Origin: Rhizopus arrhizus
Taxonomy: Eukaryota; Mucoromycota; Mucoromycetes; Mucorales; Rhizopodaceae
Length of the DNA: 64,000 nt
Reading direction: 5' to 3'
Assembly (NCBI GenBank): GCA_024220505.1
Contig: JAKZZE010000037.1
Coordinates: forward strand, 297,551 to 361,550
A model generated the notes under the pieces. That model was not told the DNA's origin. It searched no databases and saw only the letters and a program-made list of their open reading frames with translations. Below are positions 30,582-42,366 of the stretch, one piece after another. Within the stretch, counting starts at the first letter, position 1, and the number at the start of each line of letters is the position of its first letter. Position numbers and translations under genes: made by a program.

Positions 30582-31247
30582 GATTTTTAAAGCTTATTTT
30601 GTATTCAAAAGATACTCCTTTTCATGGCGATTCGAATGGTATGCTTTTCGGTGTGGTTGGATAACTCTAACAGACGTTATTGAAGAAAATGTAAAAGAAA
30701 ATAAGGGGAAAGGAAAATAATCAGCTTCACCGCATCGGGAATTGAAAAGACACACGTCACAATTGGCCGACATTATTTTTCTTACCTATTATTTTCTATC
30801 CCTCATAGGATACATCAAGAAGACGATCTCTGGACGCATTATTCACCCAATGTGCCAGCACACTAAACAGAAAAGAACACCATTAAAATCAACATGAAGA
30901 CGAATACTCAATTGATACATCATATACTTTATTTATCAAAAATCACCATAATCCTCTTTACAATTGTATATTTTCCCCAATTACCTTTATATTAATATGT
31001 TATTCCAAAGTATCTATTGTTGTAAAGTAATAAACGAAAGGCTTTCTTCCCGCTAAAATTAATTTTGGGTGCCGAGTAAATTCTTTTTGCACGTTCAAGC
31101 AATTGAAGTCAAGAACTAGTTTATATTGTTAACTTTGTTGTTATTGTACATTAATAGTCTTTACAGTCTTCTATTAATTGGTTTCTGTTATCACTTCACC
31201 GTATAGCGAAACTAGACATAACATACATATTAGCAACTGTCACTTTT
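30582..31247. other. Non-coding AT-rich stretch
   Basis: I see no gene, RNA or named repeat between the two 44-bp repeat copies. Confidence 0.4.
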
Positions 31248-31291
31248 GACAAAGTCGGATTTTGGTCGATGATCGCCTTTGATTCCTTTTT
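31248..31291 (+). repeat. 44-bp direct repeat, copy 2
   Basis: Second copy of 30538-30581. It ends where the first CACTG element begins. Confidence 0.8.
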
Positions 31292-31815
31292 CACACTGCA
31301 AATAATTGGTGATTTTCAGCGTTATCAGTCATTTGCAGTCATTTCTAACATCAAAATTTCGACGATTTGAACAACATTGAATAAACGAAAAAAATTAAAA
31401 TGCTCTGTATTGCATCTTTTTGAATTTTGAAAAAAGATTTAGGTGCGAAAAAAATAAAGAAATTTAATAATTTTATTATTTTTTTTGTGGTGTAAGTATT
31501 CATGGAGTTATTCACGTTTTAAAAAAGTGTCTTTTTTTTTTCAAATAGTCCCTTTTTGGAAAGCCTGTTCTCCTCTATCGTTGAAAGACCGATATTTTCT
31601 TTTTTTTTATTTTTGAGGGCATAATGCGGAAAACAAAAACACATTGTGATTATTTTGATCAAAAGAATACATATTAGGAAGGCAGTCTGTGATCTTTAGC
31701 TTAGTTCATTTGAAGCGTGTAACAGAACGTAACAAAATAGTTGCGTTTGGGAAAAAAAAGAAGCTGGAAAATTAGAAGTAAAAAAAAAAAAAGACAAAGT
31801 TAAAAAAAAAGACCT

Positions 31816-31865
<50 letters not shown>

Positions 31866-32708
31866 ATAGCAATAAAAGGTTCCTTACTCAAATGAAAACA
31901 ATAACCTAACAGTAAACATGTTTTATAAAAATACAAATGCTTTTACAATATAACAAAAAAATACGTGTATATTCTAAAAAGAATAAAAAAAAAAAGAAGC
32001 TTTGTTAACATCTTGTTACAAGGCAATTATAATTAATAGATACATGAACAGTTTTTTTGTTTTTCAAGTAAATAGATTGCTTTATTATTTTTCATGACAT
32101 ACAATAAAAAGATTATATGTTTTTAAGCTTATACTAGTTCATTACTTACTTTATGTTTGCACATGGGTGTAATTTGCCATTAGCCATTAGCCATTAGAGA
32201 TGTTAACATTGCCAACTTCCTTTACCGAAAAGGGCTTTTCAACAACAAGCAACAATATAAGTTTGATATTCTTATAGTTTTATCGTGTTGGAAAGAACAG
32301 CTTTGCTCATGAGGTTCATGTTCGTCATCCGAATGTGTCCCATTAGGAATTCCTAATGTAAAAAAAAAAAGAAACCGACATTAGACTTGGTTGTTATTTT
32401 TTTTTTATGAACTTACATATGGTCAATACTTGAGCATTCTTTTTTATCTTTTGTACCTTTGTCATCTAGTGTATTCCATGAAACAAAACAAGGGAGAAAA
32501 AAAAAGAAGTTGTTTTTCTGCTATAATTTGTTGATACCGACCTTTTTTTTTATTTCAAGTAAAAAAAAAAAAAGAAAAAATAATATCCTCCACGTTAAAT
32601 ATATTGTACGCAAGTAATAAAACTTACTCAAGCAATGTATAAATTATCTTTTGGGATATCATTAAATACAAACTACATGAAAAGCAACTATTTTTGATTT
32701 CTAATATA

Positions 32709-34334
32709 CAGTGGGTGAAAAAACTCTAAAAACGTTATGATATAACTAGCGTTTTTGGTTGTTCTGTTTTATCAAATAGGTGTATAACCGTGAAATTTTG
32801 CACATATGTAGCACTGATAGTAACATATCGTATGCTATATTTTCAATCTCAGATGGTAAATACTGATCCGGAATCAACTGCTAAAAGGAGACTGGTTTAT
32901 TTTTAGAGTTTTTTCACTTCCATAAATGTCGGATACATGGACCGACCGACAGACTTTGCGGACTTTTATTGACATATTATGAGTCATAAGGACTCCAAAA
33001 GTATAAAAAAAGTCATTTTTCTCTTTTTCTTCAAATTTTTCCGTTTAATTTTTTAAATTTCCTAAACACTTCAATCATGCCTAAATCTCTCTCAGCTGAC
33101 ATCAAAAACGATATAAAGTCCGCTCTACTTGTTGGAAAAGTCTCTATGGATGTTGCAAACCGTTTTGGGGCTACGTATGCAACAGTTAATAACTATGCGA
33201 ACAAGTTTTTCCCTAACCGACAGCGTGGACTTGGTGGTAGACCGATAGTTGTGTCCACTCAGACGAAGAGATTCATCAAACTTCAGGTTGTACAAGGCCA
33301 ACTCAAGACTGCGAGGGAAGTACATGATAAACTCATGGAGCTGAGGTATTCCATATCATACAAAACCGCTATAAACGTATTAAAATCGATGAACTTCTTT
33401 TCTGCTATTAAGGTCAAAAAGCCTTTGTTAACCACAAAGCACATGAAGAGACGGCTAGCATGGGCCAAAAAGTACCAAAACTGGACTACAGATGACTGGC
33501 GACGTGTAGTGTTCTCTGATGAAACAAAATTCAACATTTGGGGCTCTGACGGATGTAAGTATTATTGGTCAAGACCAGGGGACCTTCTTAAGCCTCACCA
33601 TATCGACGTAACAGCCAAGCATGGAGGCGGTAGTTTAATGATGTGGGGGTGCTTGACCTATGAGGGACCTGCGTACGCCTGTCAAATATATGATGGAACT
33701 ATGAACTCGGGTCTTTACCAGCAAATATTGGACACAACACTTCGGAAAACAATGGAATACTATGATATGGATTGGTCTACAGCATACTTTCAGCACCATA
33801 GAGATCCAAAGCATCGTTCCAAGTCAGCCATCCAATGGCTAAACGCTAATAGAATGAGCTATATTGATGACTGGCCAGCTCAAAGTCCTGATCTTAACCC
33901 TATTGAGCATCTTTGGCATCATTTGAAGTTGAAGCTATCGTTATATGACAAGAAGGCCAAAGGTGTTCATGAATTGTGGGAAAGAGTTGAAAAGGAATGG
34001 AACTCCTTCGACAAAGAAGTTTGCAGAAGGTATATTGACACTATGCCTGCACGTATTAAGGCAGTAATCGATGCCAATGGTGGATCTACGAAGTACTAAG
34101 TCATCTATAACATAATAAAAGTAAAAGGAAAAAACTCTAAAAATAAACCTACAACACTTCCATCGCTTTTGCGGACTGTTAAATATTATTCTGAGATTGA
34201 AACTTTCATGAGATGTAACAGAAAGTCAAACAAGCATGTCATAAAGTTGTTGCATCATCTAAGTCGCAATACATGCTCACAGAGACTAAAAACAGAAAAA
34301 ATGTCTGACGTTTTTAGAGTTTTTTCACCCACTG
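32709..34334 (+). mobile_element. Mariner-2, Tc1/mariner-type transposon
   Basis: 1626 bp. TIRs begin CAGTGGGTGAAAAAACTCTA and are flanked by TA duplicates. It sits in CACTG element 1. The related element 2 lacks it at the matching site (about 40155), giving a natural empty site. Same family as mariner-1. Confidence 0.95.
33077..34099 (+). CDS. Mariner-2 transposase, catalytic Asp replaced by His
   Basis: 340 residues, uninterrupted, colinear with mariner-1. Helix-turn-helix region at about 1-110, GGRP linker at 53-56. Asp148 (VVFSDETKFNIWGSDG) and Glu277 (DLNPIEHLW) are present. The second catalytic position reads FQHHRDPKHRS, where mariner-1 has FQHDNDPKHKA, so residue 241 is His instead of Asp and the next Asn is Arg. 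On family knowledge this should abolish metal binding and strand transfer. The protein may still bind its TIRs. Confidence 0.9.
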   Translation: MPKSLSADIKNDIKSALLVGKVSMDVANRFGATYATVNNYANKFFPNRQRGLGGRPIVVSTQTKRFIKLQVVQGQLKTAREVHDKLMELRYSISYKTAINVLKSMNFFSAIKVKKPLLTTKHMKRRLAWAKKYQNWTTDDWRRVVFSDETKFNIWGSDGCKYYWSRPGDLLKPHHIDVTAKHGGGSLMMWGCLTYEGPAYACQIYDGTMNSGLYQQILDTTLRKTMEYYDMDWSTAYFQHHRDPKHRSKSAIQWLNANRMSYIDDWPAQSPDLNPIEHLWHHLKLKLSLYDKKAKGVHELWERVEKEWNSFDKEVCRRYIDTMPARIKAVIDANGGSTKY

Positions 34335-35205
34335 TAGATAGACAGTGAATAAGTGTAACATTGGTAAAATAAGGCTACAAAAAAGCACTTCTCTTTTTTT
34401 TTTTTTTTTTTTTTCTTTTTTTTTTCTTCTCTTTTTTATAAAAGGTAAGTTCTTAATATTACGTATATATTCTATTCCTATTCTAATGGTACTTGTACTT
34501 TAGTAAAATCGTATTTGTTGCTTTCTTTCTATTTGAAATGGTCTTTATAAAGTCTCTTTCCCAGGATTATCATTGCTTCTTCTTTTATTTGTTGGTATAA
34601 GCTTGACTGGTGTCTTTTTTTTTTTCTTTCTTTTTTTTTTCATGGTCCATCTAAAGCAAGGTACTATAACTTTTACTACATACACTCAATAGCTAATGAT
34701 TATTATAGATGTCTGCTGCTTTTTTTACTTGTGAGTATACGCTTAGCTAGTTTTCTTCCCATGGTCTATCTGAAGAAAGGTACTATTACTTTTACTACAT
34801 ATACACGATAGCTAATAATTGTTATAGACGAATGCTGCTTTGCTTTGGCCTCTTCTATCTCTTTTCTGTCTTTGCTTTGGTTCTTAAGTACTGTTGTCTT
34901 TTCTTTTGCTTTGAGTGCCCAAGTCCTTGAATTCTTGAATCCTTGTGTCTCTGAATCCTTGAGCTTGGCTTTTTTTTTTTTTTTCTTTTGAGAACTTTTT
35001 GAGTTCCACGAGACTAGTTGATGTATTTTTAGATTAGATGCTGCTATTCTGGTGACATTAGGTAAGTCAAGTACACTTTTAAAACGCTACAAGCAAAGAA
35101 ATATCATATTTTGTTATTATTATTTTATTCAAATAAAAATAAAGCTATTTTTTATAAACAAAATCCCTATTTTTTCGTATATATAAAGCAATATTTATTG
35201 CAATA

Positions 35206-35400
35206 TGAATGGTCAATAAAGAAGTATATAAGCTATATAAGTGGTTCATAAAGAAGTATATAAAGCAATATGAGTGGTTCATAAAGAAATATATAAGGCA
35301 ATATGGGTGGTCAATAAAGAAGTATATAAGGCAATATGAGTGTTCGATGAAGAAGTATATAAGGCAATATGAGCGGTCGATAAAAGAACAAAAAGACATA
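35206..35400 (+). repeat. 33-bp minisatellite
   Basis: About five to six copies of a 33-bp unit based on GGTCAATAAAGAAGTATATA. The 33-bp length keeps a frame open (11-residue repeats such as WFIKKYIKQYE), but this looks like a side effect. A looser relative lies at 38440-38530 in element X. Confidence 0.75.
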
Positions 35401-35925
35401 TAAAGTAATGTTTTAAAACGTATCATTCGTTGCTCAAACGTTGACTAGTATTAATTGAAACGTAAAAAATGCTTTGGTAAAAGAACACTAAATGACATCC
35501 TCTTGCTTGCGCAAAAGTTATTTAACGATTACTGAACTGCATCGAAAATCGTTTAAAACAACAATAAAATTCCGTGGAGTTGCGTTAAACTTCGCGTTGT
35601 TGCGCTCATTTATGCTAAAAAACTACGTTTAATATCTCCAATTATTTGCAGTGTCACACTGCACCCAATCCCTATATTCTAAATTATTATACTTCGGGTG
35701 TTTTAACAGTTGAACTTCGAATAAAATAATACAAATTTGAATTTGCAGGATAGATATATAATATTTGTATAAAAAAAAACCTAGAAAAAAATATATGTTA
35801 TATCTATAATGATATATATATGTTTATAATCTGTATATTGAATAAAAAGAAATTGTATTTCTTGTAAAAAAAATTTTTTCTCTTTTGTACTACATGAATC
35901 CATGCAAACTTATAAATTGGGAAAA

Positions 35926-36057
35926 TTAAAAGTTTTCAAATTTAGTGTATGATTTTTTAATTTCAACAAAGGTCAATGAAGTAAATCCATTGGACTGTAA
36001 GCTCGGAAATTTAACTGCTTGAGCTGCGACCTCCTCTTGCCAAGCATACTCGATTTG
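35926..36057 (-). other. Exon-like coding piece in element X (C-terminal)
   Basis: After an acceptor-like TATAG, a 43-codon frame reads QIEYAWQEEVAAQAVKFPSL and on, ending at a stop. Its protein-like composition stands out in a non-coding stretch. It may be the last exon of a captured gene. No family recognised. Confidence 0.35.
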
Positions 36058-37452
36058 CTATACTGCAAAAAAAAAGAAAGTACATAGTACATCTACCCAA
36101 AAAAAATAATTTTGTAGGTTTATAATGAAAAGATAGAGAGCAACATTACTTAAATTGTGAAAGGGAACATGAGTTCAATGCTTTTATCCAACGAAGAGTA
36201 AAATTAATTATTTACAATTGAAATAAAAGAATGGTCTACAGGGAAGTAATAAATATAAACGTTAAATAAAAGACAAAAGCTAGAAACAAAAATGAACAAG
36301 GAAAAAGGAAAAAAAAAAGAAAAAAGAAAAAAGAAAATGGTATTTCTTTTTTTGACCGTAAGGAAAATAGCATCTATCAAAGATGATAGTGCAATGTTTA
36401 AAGGACTAAAGCTAAGCAGAAAATAGAAGGGAATGGGTTTGATAATCATTTTTATTTTTAACTGCAAAAAGAAACAACAATATTAACATCAAGTGAATTT
36501 ACATGTCTCGAGATTCCTTATAACAGAGACTATAAGAAAGGATTATTGTTAATGAAATAAAATGGAACATTTTGATAGATTTAGAAAAAAAAGAAAGTAA
36601 TGTTGAAATTAGAGAATTGCAATGTCGGAATTACTTGCATGTGAAAAAAAGCAATGTTGGAATTACTTGCATGTTAAAAAAAAAGAATGTTAAAGTGAAA
36701 TTGCAAAAGAATACTTACTTTTACAAATTGCCTTAAGTTGAACAAACCTACTTACAGGATCTTCGTTTTATTTATAGAGCATACAGAGATTTACTTTGGG
36801 TTATAAAAAGCGGTTTTAGAAATTGCACTGAAATTGGAAATTTTTTTTTGATTAAGTACTTTGAAAAAAAAATCTAGCTGAGACGTCAACTACAAATGTT
36901 TTGATTCATTTACCTTTGTGTGCTAATTACAATTTATTATTCAGTATGTATGCCTTTATTTATGAGCTTTTTGTCCTATCTTTGATAAAGAATATCATCA
37001 CTTTGCCTTTTTTTTTTCTTTTTTTTTTGGATTACCGCAGTACACTTAACTAAACTCCATCATTTCTTTTTTGTAAAGTAGTGCACTTATGTAAACTAAT
37101 CAATATAATACTGAATATGATGGGAAAAGATTCAAATATCTTATCACAAAAGTTGAATTGATTTTACTCGATGAAAAATTTATTCTTGTTTAGCGGCACT
37201 TGTATAATGTCGGTAACAGAACAACATCAATTGAAAATTGTTCTTCCTCTGGAACTTCAAACTGAGTATTAAAGGTTCTTATTGTTTGATTTTGAAGCTG
37301 TATATAAGGAGTTCATAAAGCGACATATCAATTGTATAAAAGTTTTTGTTGTATTTATACAAAAAGTAAATACTCATAGATAAATTTAATACTACTGAAT
37401 TACAGTAAAACTATATCTCTATAAGTAAATATGAGACCTCTGCAATGATCAC

Positions 37453-37536
37453 CTTTGATGTATTGTTCATATCGGTAGAGCTAGGATTACGAGCATTGAC
37501 AGGTGCAGGGTTGAATTCGATAATACGGTCAGACAT
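37453..37536 (-). other. Exon-like coding piece in element X (N-terminal)
   Basis: ATG at 37536 opens a frame beginning MSDRIIEFNPAPVNARNPSS that reads as ordinary protein for about 28 codons. It could be the first exon of the gene ending at 35926. The exons between are not resolved. Confidence 0.35.
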
Positions 37537-38778
37537 AATGATAGAAGGTATTTTGAAGGAAAAGTAAAGAAACATAACATTGAAGCTAGATACATCTTAA
37601 ATACTATTGCGTTCAACTGTAAACTCAGTTCTATTCAAGTCAAAAAATCTATAAAAGGATTGATGTCTCAGATGAATCTTTTCTTTTCTTTCTTTCTTTT
37701 TTTGATTTGTTATCCCAGGTAAGTCTCTCTTTTTTAAATTTTCTTTTTCTAATGTTCTTTATTAAAGATTTATAGATATGCTCATGTCTATCATAAGTTC
37801 TTGAGTCTTTTCTGTATCTGTTTATATGGTAAGTATGCTTTTAAATCTTCATTATCTTTATTAACAATCAAATTTAGTTTTTTAGGCTTGATTCTGAAGC
37901 TGTTTGAATAGTTTGGCATCGTCTTCTGGCTTTTAATGTGGTTTAATGTAAGAAAATCGGGTACATCATGTTTTACTGTAATTAATCTTTCATTTTATCT
38001 AGCTTTGACTCTACTTTCCTCCTGTTTAGTCTACTGTCTTTATCATTATATTGCTTTTGATCTCTTTTGACGCTGCTTCATTTTATTTGTTTGTTTTGCC
38101 TGATTTATCTGCTATATTCTATTGTTTGATGCTTCTGAGGTCAAGGTAAGTGCAATTTTGAAAAAAAAAAAAAAATTTTGTATCTACCGTTTAAAGGTGA
38201 TGTTTCATTATTCCCATAAATTCCCTGCTCCTCCCCCCACTCTTTTTTTTTTAAATCATATTTAATAATCAAATGAACCAATAATATATAATCAATATGG
38301 CAAAAGAGCCCAAAAATAAATGAATAAAACCACATTTTTGACCAATAATACCGTATTTTAAGCCTATTTTTTTCCTAATACAAATCATCCAGAGCTATAT
38401 ATAATCATAATAAACCAATAAGAAAGTATTGTGAAAAGGCAATAAGCCAATAAAGAAGTAATTTTAAAGAGAAATAGACCTATAAGGAAGCTTTGTTAAA
38501 AGGCAATAAGCCAACAAAGAAGTAGCATCAAAGAGAAACGCAAGCATGTAAGGTCCAATGGAAAAGCGTTATGTTTGTGTATCATCGTAGAAAGAACAAT
38601 GAAGCGGCGCGTCACCAAAAGTAACACGGTATTTTATATACATATCTTAACATTTCGAGCAAAATATACGAAGTACATATTTTATGGAATCTGTAAATAT
38701 ATTGACGTAAACCCGAAATATCTCATTATATTCTGTCAAATATAATGCTATATATATAGCAATTATGTGCAGTGTCAC

Positions 38779-40462
38779 CACTGCAAATAATCGTTCCAAT
38801 TAGGTACCGGATTGCGCAAGATTGCTCTTCTTTTGGGTAACGGATTATTATTTTTTTTCCTGAAAAAAATTAAATCTTGCTGTATTGATCATTTTCGAAT
38901 TTTGAAAAAAGATTTAGATACGAAAAACATATAGAAATTTGACGATGTTATTATTTTTTTTGTGGTGTAAGTATTCATAGAGTTATTCATGTTTTTAAAA
39001 AAATGTCTTTTTTTACAAATGATCTTTTTTTGGAAAGCGTATTTCTCTCCATTGTTTAAAGACCGATATTTTCTTTTTTTATTTTTGAGGGCAAAATGCG
39101 GAAAACAAAAGCATTCTGCGATTATTTTGATCAGAAGAATACATATTAGGAAGGCAGTCTGTGCTTTTTAGCTTAGCTCATTAGAAACGTGTAACAGAAT
39201 GTAACAAAATAGTTGCGTTTGGGAAAAAAAAAAAGAAGCTGAAAAATTAAAAGTAAAAAAAAAAAAGACAAAGTTAAAGAAAAAGACTGAGTAAAAAAAA
39301 AAAGAATATAGCAATAAAAGGTTCCTTATTCAAATGAAAACAATAATTTAACAGCAAATATACTTTATAGAAATGCAAATGTTCTTGCATTATAACAAAA
39401 GGATACATGTGTATTCTAAAAAGAATAAAAAAATAAAGAAGCTCTGCTCACATTTTATTACAAGGCAGTTATAATTAACAAATACAAGCACATTTTTTTT
39501 TGTTTTCAAGTAAATAGATTGCTTTATTATTTTTCATGACAAATAATATAAAAGAATATATGTTTTTAAGCTTATATTAGTTCATTACTTACTTTATGTT
39601 TACACATAGGTGTAATTTGCCATTAGCCATTAGCCATCAGCCATTAGAGATGTTAACATTGCCAACTTCCTTAACTAAAAAGAGTTTCTCAGCAGCAAGC
39701 AGTAATATAAGTTTGGTATTCTTATGGTTTTATCATGTTGGGAAGAACAACTTTGCTCATGAGGCTCATGTTCATCATCCGAATGTGCCCCATTAGAAAT
39801 TCCTAATGTAAAAAAAAAAAGAAACTGACATTAGACTTGATTGTTATTTTTTTTTTATAAACTTACATATGATCAATACTTGAGCATTCTTTTTTATCTT
39901 TTGTGCCTTTGACATCTAGTATATTCCATGAAACAAAACAAGGGAGAAAAAAAAAAGATATTGTTTTACTACTATAATTTGTTAAGATACCGACTTTTTT
40001 TTTATTTCAAGTGAAAAATAAAATAAAATAATACCCTTCATGCTAAACATATTGCATTCAAGTAATAAACCTTGTTCAAGTAATGTATCAGTTACCTTTT
40101 GGGATACCATTAAATGTAAACTATATGAAAAGCAACAGTTTTTGATTTCTAATATGGATAGACATTGAATAAGTGTAACATTGGTAAAATAAGGCTACAA
40201 AAAACGCACTTCTGTTTTTTTTTTTTTTTTTTCTTCTCTTTTTTATAAAAGGTAAGTTCTTAATATTATATATATTCTATTCCAGCTCTAATGGTGCTTT
40301 TACTGTACTAAAGATGTATCGGCTGCTTTCTTTATGGTTTAAATGGTCTTTATAAAGTCTTTTTCCCAGGATTATCATTGCTTCTTCTTTTCCTTGTTGA
40401 TATAAGCTTGAGTAGTTTCTTTTTTTCTTTTCTTTTTTTTTTTCATGGTCCATCTAAAGCAA
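38779..40462 (+). mobile_element. CACTG element 2, left part only
   Basis: Starts CACTGCAAATAAT just after TCAC at the end of element X. It follows element 1 closely from about 38890 to 40462 (compare 31435-32705 and 34337-34662) but lacks mariner-2. Its right end is missing; a different repeat starts at 40463. Confidence 0.7.
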
Positions 40463-41340
40463 GGGGACAACTGGGAGTTCAGGCCACGATGGATAAATCC
40501 TTGGGTCTGTGGTTAAATCGGAGCTATAATCACAATCCGAAAATAGAAACATATACTTTCGGTCATTGCGCATCGATTGGTACTATTTTTGTATTCAAAT
40601 TCCGACTTTTTGATATCAATATTTGCATTTGAAAATAGGCGGTATGGATGAAATTTTGGCGCTCTTGATATCCATGAGATCTTTATGGATTTTTATGAAA
40701 TTTTGGATAATTGTGTAACAGTATGTTCCAAAAATAAATGTGCTTATTGTTTTAACTTGTCCCGATTTGCTGTAGAGAAATATGCCAAAAACTAACGCAA
40801 AAAAATAAAAATGTCGGGGTTTGTAGCGGAAATTTTGCACATCTGTTTGTGACGGCTATATCGTTTGGTCTGCAAAATTTTATAAAAAACTTTCAAGTTA
40901 TGATAGGTTTATAGGGCTCCTAAATTTGTAGCATATTCGCACTTTTCTTAACATTGCGGAGCGAATATTTGACTTCACACTCCGAGACTTTGGGAAGCTA
41001 CTTATTTTGCTATGTTTTGCGTGTGGTAAAATTTTTAACAGAATCTAAAAAATTGAGTTTTGGGCACTCCGGCACTGTAAGCATCTGGTTTCCTCAGCTT
41101 GGCCTTGTTTACATTTGTGAAGGATCAATGCTCCCAAACCACTTTGTACGTTCTTTGGACTCTAATTGCACTAATTAATGGCTGTTATAGAGAACATCAT
41201 TATGACTGCCAAAAGTTTTCCGACCTAATTAGGATTCATAGCGTACATGCTATAACTAGGACTTCTTATAAAGAGGTATCATCCATTGTCCGGATATGCA
41301 TGCCACATAAAAGCTTATTCTCAAATATCTTTTGAAAAAT
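40463..41340 (+). repeat. Family-F repeat, copy 1
   Basis: Begins GGGAGTTCAGGCCACGATGG, nearly matching 56090-56110, and stays recognisably similar for about 150 bp. Frames are short and broken. Type of element not recognised. Confidence 0.45.
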
Positions 41341-41465
41341 ATGAGATAAATACTAATACTTCTGGCTAAATGCATCATTATTATCATGTAAGAATCATGT
41401 TTTTTCTTCGATTTTTAAAAGGTGTTTATTTTTTGGCTATGGCTCCAACATTAGTTGTAAAAAGT
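41341..41465 (-). other. Sequence downstream of LTR-E2
   Basis: Reverse relative of the last about 70 bases of the window (TGGAGCCATAGCCAAAAAAT). It is probably the leader of the family-E element. Confidence 0.45.
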
Positions 41466-42354
41466 AACGAATTGTAATTATTGTGTAATTGTTAAAATAA
41501 TAAAAGAAAAGCTGGAAACAAAGATTGAGAAACAACTTGAACACCTTTGAATCTAATCATTCTTCGGCTTAAGTTAAAAGTAAAAATTACACTAACTGAA
41601 GGCAGATATTTATATCTTATGGAGTGAGGAATATTTCAATTATAAAAAAGATAAAATCTAAAAGAAATGATAAAAGTTAGTATTAATATAAAATCATATT
41701 ATTATGCAAGTTATATGACTTTGTAAATTTTTCAATATTAATACTAATACAACACACATTTATTAATTTTAGAATTTATCATAATTTTTAAGTTACTCTT
41801 AATATTTAAATAATTATTATTTTTACATCAGTTGTTTCTTAACCAATTTACTGTATTTATGAAAATGGTATTAATTATATTAAACAATATCTTTTTAGTA
41901 TTTGTTTTCTTTTTTTATTTTGTAAAAAAAATAATATGAATTGGAATGTTTCTCAGTAGCTTAATATCCTCTATTGTAAGCGTTTCTTTAACTGTAAGGT
42001 ACTTTAGCAAATGTCATTTATAATTATGGTTGTGAAAAGCTTTCGTCTGTTCGTTTGTATGCCTGTCATATATTTATCTTTTACTCTGGGATTTTTTCAC
42101 TGATTTGAATAACGCTATTTCAATTATGTGAAAGATTAGAGAGATATTTGACATTTGATTGGATTTTGTTACTTTAGTTAACACTTCTTCTTATCAAAGA
42201 CTCTCATAAATACAAAACATATTCTAAAAGAATATATTTAATTGGAATTGATTGTATGACCTTATTTAAATAAACTTATATTTTATTTAGCTATAATCTT
42301 GTATTAAGACTTATATTTACCAATGTCAACTACATTTAGTTAATGTTCTAAAAT
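41466..42354 (-). repeat. LTR-E2 (reverse)
   Basis: Reverse-oriented relative of 63055-64000 along its whole length. Relative to LTR-E1 it has about 300 extra bases. Borders are approximate. Confidence 0.65.
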
Positions 42355-42366
42355 GATAATAACATA

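Larger units (their letters stand above)
31294..35653 (+). mobile_element. CACTG element 1 (non-autonomous, CACTA-like), carrying mariner-2
   Basis: Perfect 16-bp terminal inverted repeats CACTGCAAATAATTGG and its complement, flanked by TCA on both sides (31291-31293, 35654-35656). CACTG/CACTA ends and a 3-bp duplication fit the CACTA (EnSpm) group. Without mariner-2 it is about 2.7 kb. It shows no transposase and is rich in homopolymers (a run of about 40 A at 31820-31860, long T-runs at 34390-34430). A minisatellite lies near its right end. Confidence 0.7.
35657..38774 (+). mobile_element. CACTG element X (non-autonomous, CACTA-like)
   Basis: 3.1 kb beginning CACTGCACCCAATCCC and ending in GCAATTATGTGCAGTG, flanked by TCA (35654-35656, 38775-38777). 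It abuts element 1 with only TCA between. It shares with element 1 a repeat of the AATAAAGAAGTA type near the right end and AG-GTAAGT donor-like sites. No transposase is visible. Confidence 0.6.

Noticed and set aside
35206..35400. CRISPR-like array
   Set aside because: Units are contiguous with no unique spacers, and the sequence is eukaryotic.
35206..35403. 64-codon repeat protein
   Set aside because: The frame stays open only because the repeat unit is 33 bp. No start context or conservation was seen.
36204..36467. 87-codon minus frame in element X
   Set aside because: Phe/Ser/Ile-rich read-through of A-rich simple sequence; no protein-like pattern.
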